NCBI RefSeq assembly: GCF_028283685.1
Contig: NZ_JAPWKF010000007.1
Span: 868,001-932,000 of the forward strand
DNA: 64,000 nucleotides
From: Edaphobacter sp.
GTDB taxonomy: Bacteria > Acidobacteriota > Terriglobia > Terriglobales > Acidobacteriaceae
Direction of reading: 5' to 3'
Shown here: one piece after another, positions 45,204 through 54,962 of the stretch
Position numbering within the stretch: the first letter of the stretch is position 1
How the letters are laid out: each line of letters begins with the position of its first letter
Made by a program: the position numbers and the translations under genes
The notes under the pieces: generated by a model
The model's database searches: none
The model's input: only the letters and a program-made list of their open reading frames with translations
Told to the model about the DNA's origin: nothing

Positions 45204-46862
45204 CTAGCCTCCGAAGCGCTCCGACTTGTACGCCCTGGCGCACGGCTGGCCGGTTGAGCACAGCACCACCAGCTCCGTCAGGCCATCCGGATGCGCCTTC
45301 ACCGCAGCCGCCACCGGGTCACCATCCATCGCGACCACGTAAGCAGCGTGCTCCGCCGGCGCCGCCAGGGCAGCCTTCCAGCTGTCGTAATCGGTCTCGC
45401 TCAGCGTCTGCTTCAACGGAATCCCCGCCTGCTGCAGCGCGCCCACGTGGTCCGAGTTGTACATCAGGATCGTGGCCCCGGCCGGAAACGTCTGCAGCTC
45501 ATGCGCCACCGCGCTCTCAAAGGCGATGCGTGTCGAGGAGTTGACCTGCGCCTCCTTCAAAACCAGCGGCACCTTGTACATCATCACCACCACGTTCACC
45601 GTCACCAGCAGCAGAGCGATCGGATGCATCAATCGCGCCACCAGCGGACGCTGCTCTAGCAGACGCTTCTGCAGCCAGACCAGCGCAACCACCGCAAACA
45701 AAGCAAACGCCGGCAGCATCTCCATGCCGTACCGCGAGTTGTAATACGAGTGCGGCCGCAGCTGCGGAATAAAGATCGGGACCGCACCGAAGGCGATCGA
45801 ATAGATATAGAACGGCAGTGGGACCCACAGCAGCAGCGAACTAAGCTCCAGCCGCTTGCGCACGGCAAACACGGCTCCAGCAATCGCCAGCGCCGCAATC
45901 AGAAATCCTGTCTCCCACGCCGCAATATCAACCTGCGAGGTACGCATGTAGAGCACGGCCGCCCAAACCGGATTGTGCCATCCCGGGTAATGTGAGGCCC
46001 CAGGAGGCGTCGTCCTCTTCTCGATCGCCATCGCCGAATACGGCCCGCGCATAAAGTCCAGCGGATCATGGAAGAAGTGCTGGTTGTACCCCAGCCACAT
46101 CGCCGGCCCTGCAACCGCCAGCACCGTGAACACGGCAAAGCCCGACATCACTCGAGGACGAATCGGCGAACGGTACAGCTGCCACGCCACCACGCACCAC
46201 ACCGCCGCGCCGAAGATCCAGCCGTCGTAACGCGTGAACACCGCGGCCATAATCAGCAGCCCCAGAAAAACCAGCTTCCGGTTCACCGCCGCCACCCTTG
46301 AGGCGCGAATCTCCGCGACACACTCCATCGTCAGCAGCGTCGTCCAGATGATGATGGCGAGAAATAACGGCTCCGTCATCGCCGTCGTCGACAGGTAGAG
46401 AAGGTTTGGATTCAGACCGTAAAACGCCGTCGCGACCAGCGCCCACATCGGAGGGACCAATCGCCGTGCCAGACGATAAAAACCCGCAACGCTCAGCACG
46501 AAGCACAGCAGCGAAGGCCACGCCCCTGCAAGGCCGTTCTGCCACCAGTCCAACCGCTGCACAAACGGCAGCATCAGCAGATGCGACAGCGGCAGCCACA
46601 CGCCACCCAGCTGAATCAGCCCGGGATTACGCGTATCCAGAATGCGGCGGGCGATGCCCAGATGCGCCACGGCATCGCCGTATAGCAGCAGGTAATTCCG
46701 GGAGACGCATACGATCAGCGCAACAAATCCCACGACCACCGCAGCCAGCGCAACCGGCATCGTCTCTTCGCGACGCGCCGGCCGCACCGCTCCATCCACC
46801 GCAGGAAGATCAGGCTCCTGCTCTTCCTTGCGGCTAAGGCGTCTACGCCCCCGTGTAGTCAA
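45204..46862 (-). CDS. membrane glycosyltransferase-like protein (GT39/ArnT-like)
   Basis: Up to 552 residues with about ten membrane helices. The early external loop carries the acidic pair typical of GT-C enzymes (YGDAVAHLGIARRILDTRNPG), and HSYYNSRYGMEMLPAF lies in the second half. This suggests a polyprenyl-phosphate-sugar transferase or related GT-C protein. The start is uncertain: TTG 46862 overlaps the kinase gene by 20 bases and lacks a clear ribosome site, while ATG 46760 has GAAGAG upstream and would begin just before the first helix. Substrate unknown. Confidence 0.72.
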   Translation of the reverse strand: MTTRGRRRLSRKEEQEPDLPAVDGAVRPARREETMPVALAAVVVGFVALIVCVSRNYLLLYGDAVAHLGIARRILDTRNPGLIQLGGVWLPLSHLLMLPFVQRLDWWQNGLAGAWPSLLCFVLSVAGFYRLARRLVPPMWALVATAFYGLNPNLLYLSTTAMTEPLFLAIIIWTTLLTMECVAEIRASRVAAVNRKLVFLGLLIMAAVFTRYDGWIFGAAVWCVVAWQLYRSPIRPRVMSGFAVFTVLAVAGPAMWLGYNQHFFHDPLDFMRGPYSAMAIEKRTTPPGASHYPGWHNPVWAAVLYMRTSQVDIAAWETGFLIAALAIAGAVFAVRKRLELSSLLLWVPLPFYIYSIAFGAVPIFIPQLRPHSYYNSRYGMEMLPAFALFAVVALVWLQKRLLEQRPLVARLMHPIALLLVTVNVVVMMYKVPLVLKEAQVNSSTRIAFESAVAHELQTFPAGATILMYNSDHVGALQQAGIPLKQTLSETDYDSWKAALAAPAEHAAYVVAMDGDPVAAAVKAHPDGLTELVVLCSTGQPCARAYKSERFGG

Positions 46863-47787
46863 GGTGCGAAATCTCCTGGAACAACTTGAAGCGAGCTTCG
46901 ATCTCCTCGCGTGTCACGGCCTGCAGACGCTCTGTACCGAAGCGCTCCACGGCAAACGAACCCATCACGCCACCGTAGAACATCGCCGTGCGAAATACCG
47001 TCGGCGTCAGCTCAGGCTGCGAAGCGAGATAGCCATAGAATCCACCGGCAAAAGAATCACCAGCGCCGGTAGGATCGACGACCTCAGCCAGCGGCAGAGC
47101 CGGCGCACGGAAAGGATGCACCGCCTTCACACCCTCCGGGAACGACTCCTCCCCGAAGAAGGCCGTCGCGCCATACTCGCCGTGCTTCACGATCAGCGTC
47201 TTCGGTCCCATCGTCAGCACTTTGTTGGCCGCCAGCACCAGGTTATTCTCGCCCGCCAGCATACGAGCCTCGCCGTCGTTGATCAGCAGCACGTTCAGCT
47301 CACGCAGCACCTTCGCCAGGTTGGCCGCGTGGTCTGCGATCCAGTAGTTCATCGTGTCACCCGCCACCATCTTCACCTTCGGCATCTGGCTGCGCACACG
47401 CGCCTGCAGCACGGGGTCGATGTTGGCCAGGAACAGGTACTCGCTGTCCTTGTACGACTCAGGAATCTTCGGATCGAAGCTCTGGAAGACGTTCAGGTCG
47501 GTGCCCAGCGTCTGTGCCTCGTTCAGGCTCTTCACATACGATCCCGTCCAGTGGAAGCTCAGACCATCGGCGTGCTCAATCCCCTCGATGTTGATGCCGC
47601 GACGCTGAAATACGGACTCATGCTCGGCCGTAAAGTCCTTGCCGACCACAGCGATTACGCGTACATCGGTAAAGTAGCTGGCCGCCAGCGCGAAGTGTGT
47701 CGCCGCCCCGCCCAGACAATGATCCACCGAGCCACTCGGCGTCTGAATGCTGTCGAACGCCACTGAACCTACTACCAAAATCGACAT
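46843..47787 (-). CDS. PfkB-family sugar/nucleoside kinase
   Basis: 314-residue ribokinase-fold kinase. N-terminal VVGSVAFDSIQTPSG and GGAATHFALAASYF; the ATP/anion-hole signature VVDPTGAGDSFAGGFYGYL holds the catalytic Asp. It lies 54 bases downstream of mtnP on the same strand, so a purine-salvage role (adenosine or a methylthioribose-like substrate) is plausible, but specificity cannot be read from these motifs. Confidence 0.85.
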   Translation of the reverse strand: MSILVVGSVAFDSIQTPSGSVDHCLGGAATHFALAASYFTDVRVIAVVGKDFTAEHESVFQRRGINIEGIEHADGLSFHWTGSYVKSLNEAQTLGTDLNVFQSFDPKIPESYKDSEYLFLANIDPVLQARVRSQMPKVKMVAGDTMNYWIADHAANLAKVLRELNVLLINDGEARMLAGENNLVLAANKVLTMGPKTLIVKHGEYGATAFFGEESFPEGVKAVHPFRAPALPLAEVVDPTGAGDSFAGGFYGYLASQPELTPTVFRTAMFYGGVMGSFAVERFGTERLQAVTREEIEARFKLFQEISHLDYTGA

Positions 47788-47841
47788 GAGTCCTCTTTCT
47801 CGTCTATCAAATGCTGCAAATCGAACAACGCGCCCGGCACG

Positions 47842-48699
47842 TTACTCGTACTTATCCAATAACAGCGCCAGGCGCTTTCGTGTCTCGGCAGGAATGACCT
47901 TCTTGTCCGTCATCACGGCAAACTTCAGCGCGCTGCCACAGGCGCAGGTGCGCTCCTTCGGCAGCGCAGCTACCGCAGCCTTCACCACCTTCGCCGCGTT
48001 CTCCGAGTTCTGGTGCATCACCGCGATGATCTGGTCGACCGTCACATCGTCGTGCCCTTCGCGCCAGCAGTCGTAGTCCGTCACCATCGCCATCGTCGCG
48101 TAGCAGATCTCCGCCTCGCGAGCCAGCTTGGCCTCCTGCAGATTCGTCATGCCGATCACATCGGCTCCCCAGCTGCGATACAGGTTCGACTCCGCGCGCG
48201 TGGAGAACTGCGGACCTTCCATGCAGATGTACGTACCGCCCGTCTTGCCCACCACGCCGATCTCGTCACATGCCTTCTGAAAGGTCTTCGTCACCGTGGC
48301 GCACACCGGATCGCCAAACGCGACATGGCCGACGATGCCGTCGCCAAAGAACGTCGCATTGCGGGCGAAGGTACGATCGATGAACTGGTCCGGCATCACA
48401 AAGTCCGTCGGCTTATGCTCTTCCTTCAGCGATCCAACCGCCGAGACCGAAAGAATCCGCTCCACGCCAAGCGACTTCATCGCATAGATGTTGGCGCGGA
48501 AGTTCAGCTCCGTCGGCAACAGACGATGACCGCGCCCATGCCGTGCCAGGAAGGCGACCTTGCGCCCCTCCAGTTCGCCCAGCACCAACGCATCCGAAGG
48601 ATCACCGAACGGTGTCGTGATCTTCTCTTCCGTAACGTTCGTCAGCCCGGGCATTGCGTACAGGCCGCTGCCCCCGATAATTCCGATCTCTGCCTTCAA
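47842..48699 (-). CDS. mtnP: S-methyl-5'-thioadenosine phosphorylase
   Basis: 285-residue purine phosphorylase that splits methylthioadenosine to adenine and methylthioribose-1-phosphate. IIGGSGLYAMPGLTNV, LARHGRGHRLLPTELNFR (phosphate and substrate site), ICMEGPQFSTRAESNLYRSW and DVIGMTNLQEAKLAREAEI are all typical. TTG start with GGGAG upstream, overlapping the metalloprotease stop by 4 bases. Confidence 0.93.
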   Translation of the reverse strand: MKAEIGIIGGSGLYAMPGLTNVTEEKITTPFGDPSDALVLGELEGRKVAFLARHGRGHRLLPTELNFRANIYAMKSLGVERILSVSAVGSLKEEHKPTDFVMPDQFIDRTFARNATFFGDGIVGHVAFGDPVCATVTKTFQKACDEIGVVGKTGGTYICMEGPQFSTRAESNLYRSWGADVIGMTNLQEAKLAREAEICYATMAMVTDYDCWREGHDDVTVDQIIAVMHQNSENAAKVVKAAVAALPKERTCACGSALKFAVMTDKKVIPAETRKRLALLLDKYE

Positions 48700-50291
48700 C
48701 GTGCGCTCCCCGCACCAGCCCGCGGGTCGCCCGCGCCGGTGGATTGTCCTTCAGAAGTATACCGTTCAGCCAGCGAAGCCTTCATCGCCCCAAACGATCC
48801 CATGTATCGCGCCAACGACAGCGAAGGCTCATTCCCCACCACCGCCAGCCGCGTCGGTCCCTCGCTCTGCACGCTTGCAATGCTGTCCCTCAGCTTGCGT
48901 GCCAGCGCGACATCGAAACCCTCACTGATGAAAACCGTGCTGCCCGTCAGCGACAGCAGTACATCACCCTCGTTGGTCGTGAAGACCTGTTCGCCATCAT
49001 TCGCCGCATCGTCCTTACGCAGCTTCACCATCGAGTACTTCCGGCCCATCTGCGTTCCGTAAATCCGCAGGAACGTCTTCGCTGAATCCGCATTCTTCCA
49101 GCGCGAGTAATACAGCAGCCCAATCGAGGCCGTCGATTCCTTCTCCTGCGGGGTCGCATTCTTCTTCTGCGCCGCGTAGTAGATGCCGCCGTCCCAATCG
49201 GGAGCCAGTCCCTGTGCCATCTCGCGGCCACCGAACAGCTCAGCCAGAATCCGTACATCCAGCTCGCCCATCACGCCCACGTCGTACGGATCGTACTGCG
49301 CATCCAGCAGGGGGTGGATATCCGGCAGCCGCAGCACCGGCACAGGGGCATGCGCCATGTACGCATCCGGGTGCAGAATCTCGAAGCTCGATGACGGCGG
49401 ATTCGCCAGCACCTGCGCGAACGCCGCATCCTTGCCGCCCTTGATCAGGATGGCGTGCTCAAAACTCAGGCCGTCGCTGTAGGGAAACAGCAGCGACTCC
49501 TGCAGCAGCAAAGGAGCGCGCGCCATCACCGGCGAATCACTGCTGTCCGCCGTGGTGTCCTTCAGCTTCGCCATTAACTCCGGCGGCGCATCCGCAATCG
49601 AGCGGCCCGCCGGCTTCAGCGAGTAGTCCACAAACACCGCCATCGCCTGCCCTTCGGCCACAGCCTCGCGAGCCGTCTCGGCTTCGTCCACCAGCAGGTG
49701 CTTGTTGTCGTCCTTCACGTTCTTCGACGTGTCGTCCAGGCTCACATCCGACCACTTCGTCAGGTTTACCTTCTGATCCTGCAGCGCGTGGGTCAGCTCA
49801 TGCGCCAGCACCGGCTTCTGCTCGTCCGGCGCAATCCAGTCCAGCAGGTTCACCGTCTTCGACTTGTTGTCGTAGAACCCCGCAATCTGCTCGGTCAGCA
49901 GCGACAGCATGAACGGCCTCAGGTGAAAGTCGCGGTCCAGCAGCCCGAACTTCTTCAGAACCAGCTCCGAGCGCTGCATCCGCTTGGCGCTCTCGTCTTC
50001 GTTGAACTTTTTCGTCAGGTACTTTTCAATCTGGTCACGCGAGACCAGCTTCCGCTTTACGCTGTGCTTGATCGGCAGCTTCGTGTCCTGGCTGACAAAG
50101 CCGAGAATCTCATCGACCGAGCGAAACAGCTCCTTCGCCTGGGCCTGTGTCATCGGAGCAGCTGGCTTATCCTTCGCGGCCTCCGCCGTCGTCTGGGCGA
50201 CGGTTACGCCAACGCCTGCCAGCCCCACTCCGACCAGCACAACCGCGTTTCTCCCCCATCCCGTCCACCGCATTCTTCTTCCCAAGTTCAT
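48696..50291 (-). CDS. exported zinc metalloprotease-like protein (HExxH)
   Basis: About 531 residues. A signal-type hydrophobic segment (VVLVGVGLAGVGVTVAQ) is followed by a helical region, then the zincin motif LAHELTHALQDQ and, about 45 residues later, LVDEAETAREAVAEGQAMAV, which may supply the third zinc ligand. No named family is recognised; similar long HExxH proteins are common and uncharacterised in Acidobacteriota. The start is placed at MNLGRRM rather than four codons upstream. Overlaps mtnP by 4 bases. Confidence 0.65.
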   Translation of the reverse strand: MNLGRRMRWTGWGRNAVVLVGVGLAGVGVTVAQTTAEAAKDKPAAPMTQAQAKELFRSVDEILGFVSQDTKLPIKHSVKRKLVSRDQIEKYLTKKFNEDESAKRMQRSELVLKKFGLLDRDFHLRPFMLSLLTEQIAGFYDNKSKTVNLLDWIAPDEQKPVLAHELTHALQDQKVNLTKWSDVSLDDTSKNVKDDNKHLLVDEAETAREAVAEGQAMAVFVDYSLKPAGRSIADAPPELMAKLKDTTADSSDSPVMARAPLLLQESLLFPYSDGLSFEHAILIKGGKDAAFAQVLANPPSSSFEILHPDAYMAHAPVPVLRLPDIHPLLDAQYDPYDVGVMGELDVRILAELFGGREMAQGLAPDWDGGIYYAAQKKNATPQEKESTASIGLLYYSRWKNADSAKTFLRIYGTQMGRKYSMVKLRKDDAANDGEQVFTTNEGDVLLSLTGSTVFISEGFDVALARKLRDSIASVQSEGPTRLAVVGNEPSLSLARYMGSFGAMKASLAERYTSEGQSTGAGDPRAGAGSAR

Positions 50292-50363
50292 CCGTTGGTG
50301 CAACCTGATCTCCCTTGCCGACAGCTATAATCAAGTGTACGCAGAGTTGCTCTGCCCCGTCTT

Positions 50364-51428
50364 ATGACCACGGCATCGATCCCCAACACGCCGACGGAGT
50401 TATCCACCACTCACCCGCAGCTGAACGCCCTGCTCCAGGACGCTGGTGTGGCTCCCCTCACGATGGGATGGATCCGCGTCACCGGCTCCGACCGCGAGCG
50501 CTGGCTCAACGGCATGGCCACCAACTCTGTCCAGCAGCTCACCAATGGCAAGGGCGCCTATAACTTCTTCCTCAACGCGCAGGGTCGCATCCAGGGCGAC
50601 GGAACCATCTTTGCCGCACCCGACGCCCTTCTGCTTGAGACCGCCCAGGCCGAGACTCTCGTTCCATACCTCGATCACTACATCATCATGGACGACGTGG
50701 AGCTCGCTGATGTCACCACCACGCGCCACGGCATCCAGCTCATCGGCCCCCGGGCCCCCGCTCTGCTCGCAAAACTCGGCCTCAGCCTAAACAACCTCGG
50801 CGAAGACAGCCCCGGCGTAGACAACCTCGGCGAACTCGAGTCCGCCAGCGTCGCGTGGAACGGCCTCACGCTGACTGTCATCCACGCATACAGCCCACTG
50901 GTTCCGCGCTTCGAGCTCTGGCTGGAGAATGCCTCCGACGCCGAGGCGCTGCTCACCGCGCTCAAGACCGAAGGCGCGCTCGCGGTCGATGCCGACACGC
51001 TCAACACGCTGCGCATCCTCGAAGGCACACCGCTCTACGGGATCGACATCCGCAACTCCGACACCGCCCGCGACCTGCCGCAGGAGACCAACCAGTCCCG
51101 CGCGCTGCACTTCGCCAAAGGCTGCTACCTCGGCCAGGAGATCGTCGAGCGCATCCGCTCACGCGGCAACGTTCATCGCACCTTCACCGCCTTCCGCCTC
51201 GAGGGCCAGCTTCCCGACGCCGGTGTTGTACTCCAATCCGCCGGCAAGCCCGCAGGCGAACTCACCAGCATCGTCTCGATCGCCATCGATCAGGACCACA
51301 CCGTTCAGCTCGCCCTTGGCTACGCGCGGCGCGAGGCCCTCGACCGCCACGAACCGCTTCAATACCCCGGCGGCACCGCCCACACCGTTGCGATCCCCGC
51401 ACTCGCCGAGATCAAAACCCAGCGCTGA
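50364..51428 (+). CDS. ygfZ: folate-binding YgfZ/GcvT-like protein
   Basis: 354-residue protein of the COG0354 family, which assists iron-sulfur enzymes using folate. The diagnostic K-G-C-Y-x-G-Q-E motif is present (HFAKGCYLGQEIVERIRSRG). The N-terminal GcvT fold includes WIRVTGSDRERWLNGMATN and NFFLNAQGRIQGDG. First of four same-strand genes (ygfZ, DUF1844, MBL hydrolase, ribF) with short gaps. Confidence 0.9.
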   Translation: MTTASIPNTPTELSTTHPQLNALLQDAGVAPLTMGWIRVTGSDRERWLNGMATNSVQQLTNGKGAYNFFLNAQGRIQGDGTIFAAPDALLLETAQAETLVPYLDHYIIMDDVELADVTTTRHGIQLIGPRAPALLAKLGLSLNNLGEDSPGVDNLGELESASVAWNGLTLTVIHAYSPLVPRFELWLENASDAEALLTALKTEGALAVDADTLNTLRILEGTPLYGIDIRNSDTARDLPQETNQSRALHFAKGCYLGQEIVERIRSRGNVHRTFTAFRLEGQLPDAGVVLQSAGKPAGELTSIVSIAIDQDHTVQLALGYARREALDRHEPLQYPGGTAHTVAIPALAEIKTQR

Positions 51429-51458
51429 GCATCTGAATTACCGGAGATAAGTTCGCAT

Positions 51459-52097
51459 ATGTCCGAACAGAATAAGCCCTTCGTCATCACCGACCGCCGC
51501 AAGTTCACCATGGAAGGCGAAGCCCGTCCCGACGCCGATCCCTCGCCGGAGCCCGAAGAGAGACCCGAGGCAAAAGCCGAAGCAGCACCAGCGCCGGTCG
51601 ACTTCCCTGCACCGGTCGCCGAAGATGCGGAATCGGAACTTACCGACGCCGATCTCGGCAACGAGGCCGAGATGATCCCCGGCCCCACCGCCGAGCAGGC
51701 TGAGCGCGCCAAGGCCGCCTACGACGCCACCTCCGAGCGCCTCGACACCGCCATCCGTGCCGCCAACCCCGGCGCCGATCACCCTCCCGCGATGAGCTTC
51801 ACCACGCTGATCCAGTCCGTCTACATGTCGGCTATCGTGCAGCTCGGCGGAGCCACCCCGGAAGGCCAGGCGCCCCAGGTCGACATCATCGGCGCACGCC
51901 AGAGCATCGACATGCTCGCCGTCATCGCCGAGAAGACGCAGGGAAACCTCGCCAACGACGAGCAGAAGCTGCTCGACAGCGCTCTCTTCGAGCTGCGCAT
52001 GGGCTTCCTCGAGATCACCCAGGCCCTCGCCCGCTCTGCCTCGGCAAAGGCTCCCACCGGCCCGGGAACCCCCGGCAAGCCCAGCATCGTTCGCTAA
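51459..52097 (+). CDS. DUF1844 domain protein
   Basis: 212 residues. A low-complexity acidic N-terminal half rich in Ala/Glu/Pro is followed by a DUF1844 domain: SFTTLIQSVYMSAIVQLGG, IIGARQSIDMLAVIAEKTQG, LLDSALFELRMGFLEIT. Function unknown. The family is widespread in Acidobacteriota and Planctomycetota. Good ribosome site (GGAG) before the ATG. Confidence 0.85.
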   Translation: MSEQNKPFVITDRRKFTMEGEARPDADPSPEPEERPEAKAEAAPAPVDFPAPVAEDAESELTDADLGNEAEMIPGPTAEQAERAKAAYDATSERLDTAIRAANPGADHPPAMSFTTLIQSVYMSAIVQLGGATPEGQAPQVDIIGARQSIDMLAVIAEKTQGNLANDEQKLLDSALFELRMGFLEITQALARSASAKAPTGPGTPGKPSIVR

Positions 52098-52113
52098 GGG
52101 GCGCGCCCGACGG

Positions 52114-52914
52114 ATGGAGGCGACCCTCACATTTCTCGGCACCGGCACCTCCATGGGGGTGCCGACCCTTGCCTGCGACTGCGCCGTCTGCCTTTCGGCG
52201 GTCTCGCCCAATGGTGACGCGCGCAACCGCCGCACCCGTCCCTCGCTGCGCCTCGCCTACAACGACCACATCGTCCTCATCGACACCGGCCCGGACTTCC
52301 ACGCCCAGGCCATCCGCGAGAACCTCCGCAGCGTCGACGCCGTCCTCTACACCCACGGCCACGCCGACCACGTACTCGGCTTCGACGACCTGCGCCCCCT
52401 GAGCTTCCGCCTCAAGGAAAGCCTTCCGCTCTACGCCGACGACGAGACCGCCAGCACCATCGAACGCATCTTCGACTACACCTTCCGCCCCGACAATCGC
52501 TATCCCACCAGCGCCCGTGTCACGATGAATCGCATCGATGAGACGCCCGGCGCCTGCCTCGATCTCTTCGGTGCCTGCTTCCAGCGCATCCCCGTCACCC
52601 ACGGGCGCCAGACCATCACCGGCTATCGCTTCGGCTCCGCGGCCTACCTCACCGACATGAGCGACATCCCGCCCGAGAGCATTCCCCTGCTGCAGGACCT
52701 CGACATCCTCATCCTCGACGCCCTGCGCCGCCAGCCGCACCCCAGTCACTCGCACCTCGAGCGCTCCCTCGCCTACGTCGAGAAGCTCAAGCCCAAACGC
52801 GCCTACTTCACCCACATCAGCCACGACCTCGACCACGCCGCCACCGAAGCCGAACTGCCTGCCAACGTGCGACTGGCCTACGACGGCCTCCAGCTCACCT
52901 TCGATATCGCCTGA
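52114..52914 (+). CDS. MBL-fold metallohydrolase (PhnP/RNase Z-like group)
   Basis: 266 residues of metallo-beta-lactamase fold: FLGTGTSMGVPTLACDCAVC start, VLIDTGPDFHAQ, the metal motif YTHGHADHVLGFDDLRPL, IPVTHGRQTITGYRFG, YLTDMSDIPPES and YFTHISHDLDH. The cysteine pair CDCAVC near the start occurs in PhnP-type cyclic phosphodiesterases. Substrate not assigned. Confidence 0.88.
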   Translation: MEATLTFLGTGTSMGVPTLACDCAVCLSAVSPNGDARNRRTRPSLRLAYNDHIVLIDTGPDFHAQAIRENLRSVDAVLYTHGHADHVLGFDDLRPLSFRLKESLPLYADDETASTIERIFDYTFRPDNRYPTSARVTMNRIDETPGACLDLFGACFQRIPVTHGRQTITGYRFGSAAYLTDMSDIPPESIPLLQDLDILILDALRRQPHPSHSHLERSLAYVEKLKPKRAYFTHISHDLDHAATEAELPANVRLAYDGLQLTFDIA

Positions 52915-52918
52915 ACGC

Positions 52919-53863
52919 ATGCAGATCTTCTACGCACTCTCGGAACTACCCCCCGACTTCGGCCCCACAGTCGCCACCATCGGTAACTTCGACGGCGTGC
53001 ACCGTGGCCACCAGTGGGTCATCGGCGAAGTCATCGCCCGAGCCAGGGCACTTAAGGCCCGTTCGCTCGCGATCACCTTCGACCCACACCCCGCCCGCAT
53101 CCTTCGCCCGCAGACGGCACTGCCACTCATCACCCCGCTCGCGCAGAAGCTCAGCCTCCTCCGCGACACCGGCGTCGACGCCACGCTCGTGCTTCCCTTC
53201 ACCGCCGAGCTCTCCCACACCAGCGCCCGCGACTTCGCCACGCAGACCCTGCACGACAAACTCAACATCATCGAGCTGCACGAAGGAGAGAACTTCCGCT
53301 TCGGTTATCAGGCCGAGGCTGGCGTCGAATCGCTCGATGCCCTCGGCCATGAACTCGGATTCCACGTCTCCGTCTACACCCCACGTGCCACGCACGGCGT
53401 AGCCGTCTCCTCCTCGACCATCCGCCAGCTCGTCGCGCAGGGCAACGTCAGCCGCGCCCGTGCCCTCCTGGGACGCCCCTTCGCCATTCACAGCACACCC
53501 GCCTCAGGCCGCGGCTACGGAACGCGTTACACCGTGCCGACCATCAACCTCGCACCCTACAGCGAGCTCATTCCCGCCATCGGCGTCTACATCACCACAC
53601 TCGACGTCAATGGCGAGACCTTCGACGCCGTCACCAACGTCGGCAATCGCCCCACCTTCGGCGAAGACTCCTTCACCATCGAGAGCCACCTGCTCAACTT
53701 CCATCCCATCGCACTCGACGAGAGCACGCCGCTTACCCTCAGCTTCCTCCACCGCCTGCGCGACGAGATCCGCTGGCCCTCTCCCGAGGCCCTGCGCGAA
53801 CAGATCGGCCGCGACGTGCGCAAGGCGCAGCGCTACTTTCACCTCTGCCGCCAACTCGGCTGA
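52919..53863 (+). CDS. ribF: bifunctional riboflavin kinase / FAD synthetase
   Basis: 314 residues. The N-terminal adenylyltransferase domain has IGNFDGVHRGHQWVI, and LAITFDPHPARIL follows. The C-terminal riboflavin kinase domain has GRGYGTRYTVPTINLAP, GVYITTLDVNG, NVGNRPTFGEDSFTIESHLL and LSFLHRLRDEIRW. It makes FMN and FAD from riboflavin, the supply that ApbE-type flavinylation also needs. The kinase glycine-rich segment is slightly atypical (YGTRYTVPT for the usual LGFPT). Confidence 0.93.
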   Translation: MQIFYALSELPPDFGPTVATIGNFDGVHRGHQWVIGEVIARARALKARSLAITFDPHPARILRPQTALPLITPLAQKLSLLRDTGVDATLVLPFTAELSHTSARDFATQTLHDKLNIIELHEGENFRFGYQAEAGVESLDALGHELGFHVSVYTPRATHGVAVSSSTIRQLVAQGNVSRARALLGRPFAIHSTPASGRGYGTRYTVPTINLAPYSELIPAIGVYITTLDVNGETFDAVTNVGNRPTFGEDSFTIESHLLNFHPIALDESTPLTLSFLHRLRDEIRWPSPEALREQIGRDVRKAQRYFHLCRQLG

Positions 53864-53909
53864 TTCACAGCTCCGCAGACGGCGAACATCTTTTTCGCGT
53901 AATAAGTGT

Positions 53910-54962
53910 CTACCGGTTAGCCGTGGGAGCCGCGACCGCAGGCAGCTTCGGAGGAGCATCCGACTCATCGTCGTCATCGTCCTTCGGCGCCGCCTTGTGG
54001 TCCTCTGCGGCAGGCGTCTTCGCTACCGGCACATCCAGCTGCTTCTTCGGAGCGCCGGCTGAGGCGAAGTTCTCATCCGGCTTTCCTGCAATCGCCGCCC
54101 GCATGAAGTCCATCCAGATTGGCAGCGCTGCCCGGGCTCCCGTCTCTTTCTCGCCCAGCGACTCGCGTGTGTCGTACCCGATCCACGTACCGCACGTCAC
54201 CGACGGCGAGAAGCCCACGAACCAGGCGTCCGTGTAATCGTTCGTCGTTCCCGTCTTGCCGCCCAGAGGATGCTTCAGCTCTGACGCGCGCGTCGCAGTG
54301 CCCATGCGTACCACCGCCTGCAGCATCTCCATCATCGTGCGGGCCGTGTCCACCGAAATCACCTCGCGCACATCCGGCGGCGCCTCATCCAGCGGCAGAC
54401 CATCGGCCTGCTCCACCTTGCGAATGTAGTGCGGCTCAATACGGATACCGTCGTTCGGAAAGACACTGTAGGCGCCCACCTGCTCGTACAGCGTGATATC
54501 CGCCGCACCCAGCGCAATCGGCAGAAACGCCGGAATGTTGCTCGTGATGCCGAACCGGTGAGCCGTCTCGATCACCTTGCGAATGCCGACTCTCGCCGCC
54601 AGCTTCAGCGCCGGAATATTCCGCGATTCGGCGAAGGCATACAGCAACGACATCGTACCTCTGTAGTCGGCTTCATAGTTATGCGGCGTGTACGGCCCAT
54701 TCGGCGTCGGGAAGGTCACCGGCCCGTCGACGATCGTATCGGTCGACTTGGCGCCAGCCTCTACCGCAGTCGTGTACACATACGGCTTGAACGACGACCC
54801 AACCTGCCGCTGCGCCTGCGTCGCGCGGTTGAACTGCGACAGGTTGAAGTCCCTGCCGCCCACCATCGCCACCACCTCGCCGCTCGCGTTGTCGACCGCC
54901 ATCAGCGATGCCCTGCGCACCGGAGTCCTGCTCCAGCGACGCCTTCCAGCTGCCATCCGCAC
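53910..54962 (-). CDS. penicillin-binding protein 1A, transpeptidase part after a frameshift
   Basis: C-terminal piece of a class A penicillin-binding protein. It has the transpeptidase motifs: SxxK in QVGSSFKPYVYTTA, SRN in AFAESRNIPALKL, and KTG in LGGKTGTTNDYTDAWFVG. Sequence recognisable as PBP starts at ASLMAVDNASGEVVAMVGG; the codons before this are out-of-frame residues. A low-complexity tail rich in Pro, Ala and Asp ends it. The frame joins the upstream glycosyltransferase part by removing one base near 54911-54913 (a run of three G on the coding strand). Confidence 0.75.
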   Translation of the reverse strand: MRMAAGRRRWSRTPVRRASLMAVDNASGEVVAMVGGRDFNLSQFNRATQAQRQVGSSFKPYVYTTAVEAGAKSTDTIVDGPVTFPTPNGPYTPHNYEADYRGTMSLLYAFAESRNIPALKLAARVGIRKVIETAHRFGITSNIPAFLPIALGAADITLYEQVGAYSVFPNDGIRIEPHYIRKVEQADGLPLDEAPPDVREVISVDTARTMMEMLQAVVRMGTATRASELKHPLGGKTGTTNDYTDAWFVGFSPSVTCGTWIGYDTRESLGEKETGARAALPIWMDFMRAAIAGKPDENFASAGAPKKQLDVPVAKTPAAEDHKAAPKDDDDDESDAPPKLPAVAAPTANR

